A stretch of 32,514 bases of DNA from Bacteroidia bacterium (GTDB taxonomy: Bacteria > Bacteroidota > Bacteroidia > SpSt-205). The DNA is taken from positions 1-32,514 of the forward strand of contig JANXCJ010000003.1 of NCBI GenBank assembly GCA_025060275.1. The letters run 5' to 3'. Under the pieces are notes generated by a model. That model made no database searches and was not told where the DNA came from. It saw nothing but the letters and a program-made list of their open reading frames with translations. The translations under genes and the position numbers were made by a program. Shown here piece after piece: positions 23,994 through 31,116 of the stretch; the first letter of the stretch is position 1, and every line of letters begins with the position of its first letter.

Positions 23994-24995
23994 ATGCAGC
24001 GATTCCCTTTTATAGGGCTGATAGTAATACTATTAGCTCAAGAAGCACCAGTAGGATTCGGACTGGTGCTGCGTGGGCACAGTGGCGTTGCAATAGGTTC
24101 GTTTGGCAAGCTTCGTGAGGATCTGAAAGCTGCGAATGCATTAGGTAAAGATTTTCGTATTATCCCATGGGCTACTACTGCGGGGGGAAGTTTTGATTTA
24201 CTCTTCGGGGGGCGCGTACCATTAGGGGGCGCAATACAACTTCAACATTATGATGCCTCAGAAACAGAGAGAGGTTTAGCCCGCCCTTATGCACTCCACT
24301 ATGGGGGTCAGGTAGGCTTTGCCCTTGTCAATAAAAATCTCTGGCTTTTCTATCCTTACGTAGGCTATCAGGTGGGCAGTTACCAAGTGCGTTATACAAA
24401 CTATTTCACAGAGCCGATATTTTTTGGTAATAATCAGGAGCTTCGTCCTTTGCAGAAGCGCACTTTTTCTAGTCAATTGGGTTTGGCTGAAATCGCTTTA
24501 GCTCTGCGGCGATGGAAACGAGAGCAAGGTATTACCTTGGTGTGGGGAGTAGATGTAGGGGGCTTTTTCTCTCCTTCCAAGGGTAGCTGGAAAGCTTCGG
24601 AAGGACCTAATCCTACGGGGGTTAGTCCGGCTCAACTAAGTGGAGGGTATCTTCGTTTTTCTTTAGGAGTAGGATACGTCAAGCCGAAGTCTGAGGCTTC
24701 TGCGGCGCCTCCTCCTCCCGAGCCCTCAGAGGAAAAGCCGAAAAAGAAGCGCAAGAAGTCTGAGGAGCCTGAACAAGAACCCGAGCAGAAGAAAGTAGAA
24801 GATAAGACTCAACCTCAGCCTCCTCCATCTACCATGCCCACAGAAAAACCTGAAGAAGATAAGAAGAAGCGCAAAAAGAAAGAAAAGGAAACTAAAGAGA
24901 CTAAGATAGAGTCAGCCCAACCCACAGTCTCGCCAGAAAAACCTCAAAAGGAGAGTAAAAAGAAGAAAAAATCTGACGAGGAGGATGAAGATTAG
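23994..24995 (+). CDS. Putative outer-membrane beta-barrel protein with Lys/Glu-rich tail
   Basis: I do not recognise a named family. The 333-residue protein has a signal peptide (FIGLIVILLAQ). Residues about 20-230 are rich in Gly and aromatic residues with alternating strands (GVAIGSFG, LHYGGQVGFALVNKNLWLFYPYVGYQVGSYQVRY, GGYLRFSLGVGYVKP), as in small outer-membrane barrels. From about residue 232 the sequence changes to a 100-residue low-complexity tail of Pro, Glu and Lys with runs such as KKKRKK, KKKRKKKEK and KKKKKSDEEDED. The tail could reach into the periplasm or bind peptidoglycan, lipopolysaccharide or nucleic acid; this is speculation. It starts a unit with mrp 26 bases on. Confidence 0.65.
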   Translation: MQRFPFIGLIVILLAQEAPVGFGLVLRGHSGVAIGSFGKLREDLKAANALGKDFRIIPWATTAGGSFDLLFGGRVPLGGAIQLQHYDASETERGLARPYALHYGGQVGFALVNKNLWLFYPYVGYQVGSYQVRYTNYFTEPIFFGNNQELRPLQKRTFSSQLGLAEIALALRRWKREQGITLVWGVDVGGFFSPSKGSWKASEGPNPTGVSPAQLSGGYLRFSLGVGYVKPKSEASAAPPPPEPSEEKPKKKRKKSEEPEQEPEQKKVEDKTQPQPPPSTMPTEKPEEDKKKRKKKEKETKETKIESAQPTVSPEKPQKESKKKKKSDEEDED

Positions 24996-25021
24996 GAAGT
25001 TATTTGTTTAGGTACTAGAGG

Positions 25022-26104
25022 ATGAAGGTTTCAGAAGAGCGGATTAGGCGTGCCCTCTCCCATATCATAGACCCGGACCTCAAACAAGATATCGTAACTG
25101 CGGGGCTAGTAGCCGGTCTAGCCTGGAACGAAGAAAATCAGAAAGTATCCATATCACTGCAGCTTACTACGCCTGCCTGTCCTCTGAAGAGTTATTTTGA
25201 GAGCCAGGTTAGAAGGGTTCTGCAGGAGGAGCTTGGTGAGGCTTGGTCGGTAGAAATAGCTTTCACAGCGCAGACCATAGGCGGTAGTTTTTCGGAACTT
25301 CCGCAGGTCAAGAATGTTCTCCTTGTAGCTTCGGGGAAAGGTGGGGTAGGAAAATCCACTCTATCTGTAAACTTGGCTGTCTGTTTAGCAAAGCGTGGCG
25401 CAAAGGTTGGACTTCTGGATGCAGACATTTATGGTCCAAGTGTCCCTATTCTGATGGGGTTAGAGCGAGCGAAACCCTCTGTGGAAGAAAAGGAAAGTCG
25501 TCCCTATTTATTACCCATATATAAGTATGGGGTTTATGTAATGTCCATGGGTTTTCTGGTTCCTACAGGGCAAGCTACGCCCTGGCGAGGTCCTATGGCT
25601 TCTAATACGCTGCGGCAGCTCCTTACTGATACGCTATGGCCTGAGTTGGATTATCTGATTGTAGATATGCCGCCGGGCACGGGCGACATCCAGATTACAA
25701 TGGCTCAACAATTTAGACCTCAAGGGGCAATAATCATAACTACTCCCCAGAAAGTAGCCCTTGCTGATGCAGAAAAAGCGCTGAGTATGTTCAAAATGCC
25801 CCTTATTCAGGTGCCTATTATAGGGATAGTAGAGAATATGTCATATTTCTGGACTCCTCTACTACCAGAGAGAAAGTTTTATATCTTTGGAGAAAAAGGG
25901 GGCCGTATGTTGGCAGAAAAATATGAAGTTCCTTTTCTGGGGGAAATTCCTCTCATAGAGGATGTAGTTCAAGAGGGAGATAGGGGTATCCCCTCAGCTC
26001 TTTCTGAAGGCACACCGATGTCAGAGGCGTTTAGTAGAGTAGCGGACGAAGTGGTTCGTGAAGTGGCTCGCTTAGCTTTTTTCTCTTCTGTGGTATGCAG
26101 ATAA
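25022..26104 (+). CDS. mrp: Mrp/ApbC-type P-loop ATPase, iron-sulfur carrier family
   Basis: The 360-residue protein has an N-terminal MIP18/DUF59 domain (RIRRALSHIIDPDLKQDIVTAGLV, then TTPACPLKSYF) and a ParA-like ATPase domain. The deviant Walker A SGKGGVGKST lies at about residues 103-112, followed by LLDADIYGPSVP and DYLIVDMPPGTGDIQIT. Relatives carry and transfer [4Fe-4S] clusters. The C-terminal CxxC of many Mrp proteins, normally just after ENMS, is absent here (ENMSYFWTPLLPERKFYIFG), so cluster binding on this protein may differ. The stop overlaps the nfu start by ten bases, joining two iron-sulfur assembly factors. Confidence 0.94.
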   Translation: MKVSEERIRRALSHIIDPDLKQDIVTAGLVAGLAWNEENQKVSISLQLTTPACPLKSYFESQVRRVLQEELGEAWSVEIAFTAQTIGGSFSELPQVKNVLLVASGKGGVGKSTLSVNLAVCLAKRGAKVGLLDADIYGPSVPILMGLERAKPSVEEKESRPYLLPIYKYGVYVMSMGFLVPTGQATPWRGPMASNTLRQLLTDTLWPELDYLIVDMPPGTGDIQITMAQQFRPQGAIIITTPQKVALADAEKALSMFKMPLIQVPIIGIVENMSYFWTPLLPERKFYIFGEKGGRMLAEKYEVPFLGEIPLIEDVVQEGDRGIPSALSEGTPMSEAFSRVADEVVREVARLAFFSSVVCR

Positions 26105-26334
26105 CTTTAGAGGACATAGCAGCTCGTTTAGAACCTATTCGTACTCATTTGACTCTTGATGGAGGAGATATAGAGGTAGTTCGCCTGAGCCCAGATAACC
26201 GTGTGTTATACATAAGGCTTGTGGGAAGCTGCCGAACCTGTGACTTGAGCCCTACCACTGTTCAATTAGGTGTTTTAGAGCCACTTCGTCGCCATTTCCC
26301 CTTTCTTGAAGCAGTAGAGGTAATTCCAGACTAA
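26095..26334 (+). CDS. NifU C-terminal-domain (Nfu) iron-sulfur scaffold protein
   Basis: The 79-residue protein is a stand-alone Nfu domain (LTLDGGDIEVV, then GSCRTCDLSPTTVQLGVLEPLRRHFP). The CRTC pair is the expected cluster ligand; two subunits would share one [4Fe-4S] cluster for delivery to target proteins. It is about the minimum size for the domain and lacks the A-type domain of E. coli NfuA. The ten-base overlap with mrp supports a joint function in cluster carriage. Confidence 0.93.
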   Translation: MQITLEDIAARLEPIRTHLTLDGGDIEVVRLSPDNRVLYIRLVGSCRTCDLSPTTVQLGVLEPLRRHFPFLEAVEVIPD

Positions 26335-26347
26335 ATAGATAAGTCCT

Positions 26348-27046
26348 ATGCAACGAATTGTAGTAGGCGTTTTAGTTTTCCTTTTCATTGGGTGTGAGAA
26401 GCTAGAGGTGCCACAAGGTGAGCAGCTTACAGAGGAGGAGGTGGTAGCTGGTTTGAAAGAGGCGCTTCGTGTGGCTACAGATACTACTGTGCGCTACCTC
26501 AATCGGATAGATGGATACTATGGAGATGCTCTTATTCGTATTCTTTTTCCCGAGGAAGCCTGGAAGGTCAAAGCAGCTATAGAAGCCCTTCCTGGGGGGA
26601 GGGACCTCATACAGGACTTAGTGATTAAGATGAATAGAGCGGCTGAGGAAGCTGCCGCAGAAGCCAAGCCTATTTTCTGGAATGCCATAGCAGCTCTCAC
26701 TATTCAAGAAGGTATGCGAATCCTAAAAGGGGACAGTGTGGCAGCTACCACCTATCTCAAAAATCAAACTCAAGACAGTCTCTATGTGCGATATAAGCCT
26801 AAGATTCAGGCTGCCATGGAGAGTGTAGGGGCGCAGCAAGCGTGGGAGTATATCGTAGATACCTATAATAGCCTCCCTACTACGGATACCCCCCTAGAAA
26901 ACCGGGATTTGTCGGCATATGTTACCCATCGCGCGCTCTATGGTTTATTTCTCAAGATAGGACAGCATGAGACCAAGATTCGTCGTGAAGTACAGTATCG
27001 TGTCACTGACCTTCTTCAGAAGGTATTTGCCCATGCTACGAGCTGA
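26348..27046 (+). CDS. DUF4197 lipoprotein
   Basis: The 232-residue protein starts with a lipoprotein signal (VVGVLVFLFIGCEKL; Cys16 is the lipidation site). The rest matches the DUF4197 pattern: LTEEEVVAGLKEALRVATDT, then ALIRILFPEEAWKV, IQDLVIKMNRAAEEAAAEAKPIFWNAI, YLKNQTQDSL and LSAYVTHRALYGLFLKI. The family is largely helical, found in the envelope of Gram-negative bacteria, and has no settled function. It begins 13 bases after nfu with no promoter box, so it is probably read with the iron-sulfur genes. Confidence 0.9.
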   Translation: MQRIVVGVLVFLFIGCEKLEVPQGEQLTEEEVVAGLKEALRVATDTTVRYLNRIDGYYGDALIRILFPEEAWKVKAAIEALPGGRDLIQDLVIKMNRAAEEAAAEAKPIFWNAIAALTIQEGMRILKGDSVAATTYLKNQTQDSLYVRYKPKIQAAMESVGAQQAWEYIVDTYNSLPTTDTPLENRDLSAYVTHRALYGLFLKIGQHETKIRREVQYRVTDLLQKVFAHATS

Positions 27047-27083
27047 CTACAAGGGAGGCGTAAAAAAAGGATGATGAAGAATA

Positions 27084-27099
27084 TCTCTAAGAGTAGAGA
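27084..27099 (+). repeat. Small hairpin before the 27114 start
   Basis: TCTCTA (27084-27089) and TAGAGA (27094-27099) form a perfect six-base stem with the loop AGAG, two bases before the -7-like box GAGTTTTG. It could be a weak terminator of the DUF4197 unit or an operator. There is no T tract directly after it. Confidence 0.4.
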
Positions 27100-27101
27100 C
27101 G

Positions 27102-27109
27102 GAGTTTTG
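27102..27109 (+). promoter_or_regulatory. Candidate -7 box of the lipoprotein-aroC unit
   Basis: GAGTTTTG has one mismatch to TAnnTTTG and is exactly four bases before the proposed TTG start at 27114. The shared spacing supports both the box and the rare start codon. Confidence 0.45.
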
Positions 27110-27113
27110 AAGT

Positions 27114-28568
27114 TTGAATAGGATAGAAGCCAAGAAAGTAGAAAGTTTTAGGCTATCCCTCCTACTTTTTGGACTTACAACCTCTGCGGCTATCCTTTTT
27201 GCCTGTAAGCGTGAGTTTCTTTCACCGCGTGCAGGTGCCCTTCGCTTTTCCAGAGATACGGTAACTTTTGATTCCCTTTTTTCAACCGTACTCTCTCCCA
27301 CACAGCGCTTATGGATATATAATCCCCATAATTTCCCTGTGGTGATACGCTCTGTGCGCTTAGCAGGGGGAGAGAGGAGTCCATTTTCTTTCATTATAGA
27401 TGGGCGAGAGGGGGGGGACTATTCTACCTATACGCTTGCTGCAAGGGATAGTGCCCAGCTATTTATACAGCTGCGTGATACGACATTTATAGATGAAACA
27501 CGAATAGATCGTCTTTTATTTGAAACGGATGAGGGGACCCAAGCGGTCGTCCTAAAAGCTACGCTAATCGCGGCTTATGTTTATAGAGACTTTGGGTTTG
27601 ACAGTGTGGTAGTTTCTCTGCCTACGGATAAACCCATCATAGTTGATGGATACTTTTATGTAGGGCCTGCAGCGACTTTGAGAATATTACCTGGGACGCG
27701 TTTATATTTCTCTGGACGGCGATGGCAGGAGGGCCCCCTCCAAGGAGAATTAGCTTCTGGCTTATACATTGCGGGGAGATTAGAGGCTTTAGGGACGCCT
27801 ACAGCTCCTGTACGGATGCAGGGATGGCGGTTGGAGCCGTACTATGCCCAAGCTGCAGGACAATGGCAAGGGATATGGTTTTTTCCTTCTAGTGCTCGTA
27901 ATAAAATCACTTATACTCACATCTCCCAAACTAGTATAGGAATTCGCATAGACTCTGCAGGGAATTCAGAGGCACCAAAAGTATATATAGAAGGATGCTT
28001 AATTCACAATGCGGCTAATTACGGGATAGTAGTGCAGGGCTTTACGCCTGTCCTTCCCTCCTTCCCCATACTGCATGCTGTAAATACTCTTATCTATCGT
28101 TGTGGACAGGCTTGTGTAGCGTTTGTGGCAGGAGGAGCTTATAGGTTAGTAAATTGTGCTTTCATATACGACCAAGGAGATTTACGCAGGGGTATCACAG
28201 GGTTAGTAGTTACGGATTTTTTCCGCTTCCCTCAGGGAGAGCGTACCTATCCTTTAGACTTTAGGGCATTAAATTCCCTTATTTGGAGCAGTAAAGAAGA
28301 TGCTGTGGCAGCGGAGATAAAGGGTACTCCGCAGCAGTGGACTTTTGATCACTGTGCTCTTCGTCAAAAAGCCTCTCTCCCCGGTACCGGTAATATTTAC
28401 CCTTCTCTTTTGGGATTAGGCTCTGCTGAGGAAGGGTACCCTTTGACAGAGCAGAGCCCTCTGATAGATGCTGGGCTCTATGAAGCGGAACTTTCTCCTG
28501 CAGTAGATATAAACGGCAAGCGGCGAGATAACCAGCCTGACATAGGGGTTTATGAATACGTTCGGTAG
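27114..28568 (+). CDS. Lipoprotein with right-handed beta-helix fold (choice-of-anchor-like)
   Basis: The 484-residue protein has a lipoprotein signal (SLLLFGLTTSAAILFACKREF; Cys31). Residues about 45-140 form a beta-sandwich (VTFDSLFSTVLSPTQRLWIYNPHNFPVVIRSVRLAGG). A parallel beta-helix follows, with the opening seen in surface polymer-binding proteins (GYFYVGPAATLRILPGTRLYF) and later turns (YTHISQTSIGIRIDSAGN, then VYIEGCLIHNAANYGIVVQGF). It ends in the choice-of-anchor style PLIDAGLY...VDINGKRRDNQPDIGVYEY. It is probably on the outer-membrane surface, perhaps binding polysaccharide; no catalytic triad was identified. There is no ATG; TTG 27114 is chosen from the signal peptide and the box four bases before it. 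aroC overlaps its end by 17 bases. Confidence 0.82.
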   Translation: MNRIEAKKVESFRLSLLLFGLTTSAAILFACKREFLSPRAGALRFSRDTVTFDSLFSTVLSPTQRLWIYNPHNFPVVIRSVRLAGGERSPFSFIIDGREGGDYSTYTLAARDSAQLFIQLRDTTFIDETRIDRLLFETDEGTQAVVLKATLIAAYVYRDFGFDSVVVSLPTDKPIIVDGYFYVGPAATLRILPGTRLYFSGRRWQEGPLQGELASGLYIAGRLEALGTPTAPVRMQGWRLEPYYAQAAGQWQGIWFFPSSARNKITYTHISQTSIGIRIDSAGNSEAPKVYIEGCLIHNAANYGIVVQGFTPVLPSFPILHAVNTLIYRCGQACVAFVAGGAYRLVNCAFIYDQGDLRRGITGLVVTDFFRFPQGERTYPLDFRALNSLIWSSKEDAVAAEIKGTPQQWTFDHCALRQKASLPGTGNIYPSLLGLGSAEEGYPLTEQSPLIDAGLYEAELSPAVDINGKRRDNQPDIGVYEYVR

Positions 28569-29631
28569 AGCATTCCGGATCACCACCTTTGGAGAATCGC
28601 ATGGGGTTGGAATTGGGGTGGTCATAGATGGGCTTCCAGGAAACCTGCCTATAGATATAACCCTTATCCAGAAGATGCTTGCGCGGCGTCGCCCGGGTCA
28701 GTCTCAGTTTACTTCTAGTCGCTCTGAGCCTGATGAGGTGGAAGTGCTCAGTGGTCTTTATCAAGGGCGAAGCACAGGGGCTCCCCTTACGCTCTGGATA
28801 GCTAATCGAGATGCCCGTCCTGAAGATTACTCAGCTTTGGCTGAGGTGTATCGCCCCTCCCATGCTGATTTCACTTATCATTACAAATATGCTAATCCTG
28901 ATCCTCGTGGAGGTGGGCGCAGCTCAGCCCGAGAGACAGTGGCTCGGGTAGCCGCAGGAGCCGTAGCCCTTCAACTTTTACAACATATTTATCCTGAATT
29001 AAGGTTAATTGCATGGACGGCGGCGATAGGTCCTTATGCTTCCTCTTATGAACCTGTGAGTATAGAAGAAGTGGAGAAGTCACCTGTGCGGTGTCCTGAT
29101 CTTTCCATAAGTGCCTTGATGGAAGCATATCTTCAACAGCTTCGGGAAGAGGGAGATACAACAGGAGGTATTATTGCGGTGAAGGTAGAGGGAGTGCCCG
29201 TAGGCTTAGGGGAGCCTATTTATGACAAGTTGTCTGCGAGATTGGCATATGCTATGTTTAGCATCAATGCTGTTAAGGGGTTTGAGATGGGGGAGGGGTT
29301 CGGTTCCAGTCAAAAACGGGGCTCCGCGCATAATGACCTTTTTATCGTAGATGAATTAGGTCATATAAGACCTGCTACAAATAATGCGGGGGGTGCTTTA
29401 GGGGGTATTACCAGTGGGGCTCCCCTACTGTTCCGTGTGGCTTTCAAGCCGGTTGCTACCCTCCGCCAACCCCAGCGCACTGTATCACGAGAGGGTAAAC
29501 CCGTCGTGGTCGCAATTGAGGGTCGTCATGATCCCTGCCCGGTGCCTCGCGCCGTACCTATTGTGGAAGCAATGACAGCTATCGTACTGGCAGATTTTGC
29601 CCTCTTAGCACGAGCTTCAGCTCATTTCTGA
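28552..29631 (+). CDS. aroC: Chorismate synthase
   Basis: The 359-residue enzyme converts 5-enolpyruvylshikimate 3-phosphate to chorismate with reduced FMN, the last shikimate-pathway step. Signatures are FRITTFGESHGVGIGVVIDGLPGNLP at the N-terminus, RRRPGQSQFTSSRSEPDEVE, YANPDPRGGGRSSARET, GSAHNDLF, NAGGALGGITSG and RHDPCPVPRAVPIVEAM. All conserved blocks are present and the length is normal. The start overlaps the lipoprotein gene by 17 bases, so its translation is probably coupled. The surface gene at 29677 converges on it. Confidence 0.97.
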   Translation: MNTFGRAFRITTFGESHGVGIGVVIDGLPGNLPIDITLIQKMLARRRPGQSQFTSSRSEPDEVEVLSGLYQGRSTGAPLTLWIANRDARPEDYSALAEVYRPSHADFTYHYKYANPDPRGGGRSSARETVARVAAGAVALQLLQHIYPELRLIAWTAAIGPYASSYEPVSIEEVEKSPVRCPDLSISALMEAYLQQLREEGDTTGGIIAVKVEGVPVGLGEPIYDKLSARLAYAMFSINAVKGFEMGEGFGSSQKRGSAHNDLFIVDELGHIRPATNNAGGALGGITSGAPLLFRVAFKPVATLRQPQRTVSREGKPVVVAIEGRHDPCPVPRAVPIVEAMTAIVLADFALLARASAHF

Positions 29632-29676
29632 AACCCATTTGAGTGAATTCTAAGTAAGAGGATAAAGAGCCCTTTC

Positions 29677-31101
29677 CTAACGCAAGAGCGTCAAGGTACC
29701 AGAACGGCGATATGGCTTCCCTTGTAGAGTTTCTACCTCTACCACGAAGACATACACTCCTTCTGCGCAGGGTTCCCCCTTCTTAGTTCCATCCCACCGG
29801 CTTGTAAGCCCTTCTCCTTGCGAGATTAGGGCGCCCCACCTATCATATATCCACCAGCGTAGGGCTTTCAGCTGTCCGCGAGCCTTTATTTCCCAGAAAT
29901 CATTTATCCCATCATTATTAGGTGAAAATGCATTTGGAATAAATACCCAGCCTGGCAGGATAACTACGATTTGACGATAAGCTGTATCACTACATGGAGG
30001 TGCGCTAACGCTTACTTGATATACGCCCGGTTGAGCATAGGAATAGCTTTCTGTGCCTCCTCCATTTCTTATTGTACCTTCTCCGAAATTCCATGTGTAA
30101 TTCTGTGATGTAGGCTGGCTAGCAGCCGTGAAGGTTACTGTTTGTCCTACTTCTATGGTATCCGCAGAAGCAGAGATGGAAACTTGGGTTCGGGGAGTGG
30201 AGAAAGCAAAGTATGGTTCAACGAAATCGCTCCAATTGGGTAAGCTCCACCCTGAGACAATAGGCTGAGCAGGTGTGGGGACCCATAGGACCGTTTTCCA
30301 CTGGGCTAAAGGTCCTTGTACAGGATCGCCTGCCTCGTAATAAACCTGCAGCTCTGCAGGGTCACTGCCAGAAAGCCTCTGGATGTAATGGTCATATAGA
30401 GGATTTATCTCGCATAGCTTAGGATCGCGTTGGTCCCGGTGCCTCCCCTCTGAGGTAGGGTCTACATTTGTCATGCGAACTCCAAAGCGGTGGAGATTAG
30501 AAGTAGAAGGAATTATTTCTACCGGTCTGTACCGAAGGGGAGTATGGCCACCTACGGGAAATAAATATGTAGCCGTGCGATCTGTTACCCTTTCTAAGTA
30601 ACCTCCAATATCACTGGAGACAAAGCCACTCTGACGAGTAATAGAGCCCGGTTCAGGATTGCGAACGGCTGCGATGCGATTCTGCGTTCTGAGTTCTGCA
30701 TTCCCTAAGGAAAGGAGGTGGTCTATATAGAGATGAGTACTGAGAATTTTGGGATCGTTTCCCTGTAGAATAAGGGTATCTGTGCGAATAGGAAAACTTC
30801 CCGATAGATTTTGAATTGCGCCGTTCAAAACAAGTGTGCCGGGGGAGCCTGCAGGAGGAAATAAAAGCCCTGCATCATCATTCTGGATGTCTCCGCTTAT
30901 GTAGACAGTTCCCTCATTTTGGAAGATTCCTCCCGCTTGATTTTGCCACCCTCCTTCACACCAGACTAAACCTCCTGCCTGAAGATAAAGCTGTACCCCC
31001 GTGTTAGTAGCAAGGGGTTGGGCTCTAATCACTTCTCCTTTCCAGAGCAAAAATCCTGCGAGAAGAAGTGATTGTGGGAGGGAAAGCACCCTTCTTTTCA
31101 T
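29677..31101 (-). CDS. T9SS-secreted surface protein with PKD and type B sorting domain
   Basis: The protein (474 residues from ATG 31101) has a signal peptide (SLPQSLLLAGFLLWKGEVIRAQ). A beta-rich region follows with repeats typical of Bacteroidota surface proteins (GGIFQNEGTVYISGDIQND, then LVLNGAIQNLSG, YLFPVGGHTPLRYRPVEI). A PKD domain (about 305-385; YTWNFGEG, PGVYQVSVSA) comes next. The last 85 residues are a CHU_C/gliding-type domain (IPNAFSPNNDGINDFWEI, then WWIYDRWGALISQGEG, AEGVYVFVVEV), the type B signal for T9SS export. The ligand is unknown. It follows a larger surface gene by 15 bases, so the two are probably one operon. A TTG at 31110 is an alternative start. Confidence 0.88.
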   Translation of the reverse strand: MKRRVLSLPQSLLLAGFLLWKGEVIRAQPLATNTGVQLYLQAGGLVWCEGGWQNQAGGIFQNEGTVYISGDIQNDDAGLLFPPAGSPGTLVLNGAIQNLSGSFPIRTDTLILQGNDPKILSTHLYIDHLLSLGNAELRTQNRIAAVRNPEPGSITRQSGFVSSDIGGYLERVTDRTATYLFPVGGHTPLRYRPVEIIPSTSNLHRFGVRMTNVDPTSEGRHRDQRDPKLCEINPLYDHYIQRLSGSDPAELQVYYEAGDPVQGPLAQWKTVLWVPTPAQPIVSGWSLPNWSDFVEPYFAFSTPRTQVSISASADTIEVGQTVTFTAASQPTSQNYTWNFGEGTIRNGGGTESYSYAQPGVYQVSVSAPPCSDTAYRQIVVILPGWVFIPNAFSPNNDGINDFWEIKARGQLKALRWWIYDRWGALISQGEGLTSRWDGTKKGEPCAEGVYVFVVEVETLQGKPYRRSGTLTLLR

Positions 31102-31116
31102 GGCACTCAAAGACTT

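Noticed and set aside
24715..24990. Purine-rich repetitive tract as a possible tandem repeat or CRISPR-like array
   Set aside because: There are no regular direct repeats or spacers. The tract encodes the Lys/Glu-rich tail of the outer-membrane protein.
28279..28764. Antisense ORF of about 160 codons across the lipoprotein-aroC junction
   Set aside because: It overlaps two well-supported genes on the other strand and shows no recognisable domain.
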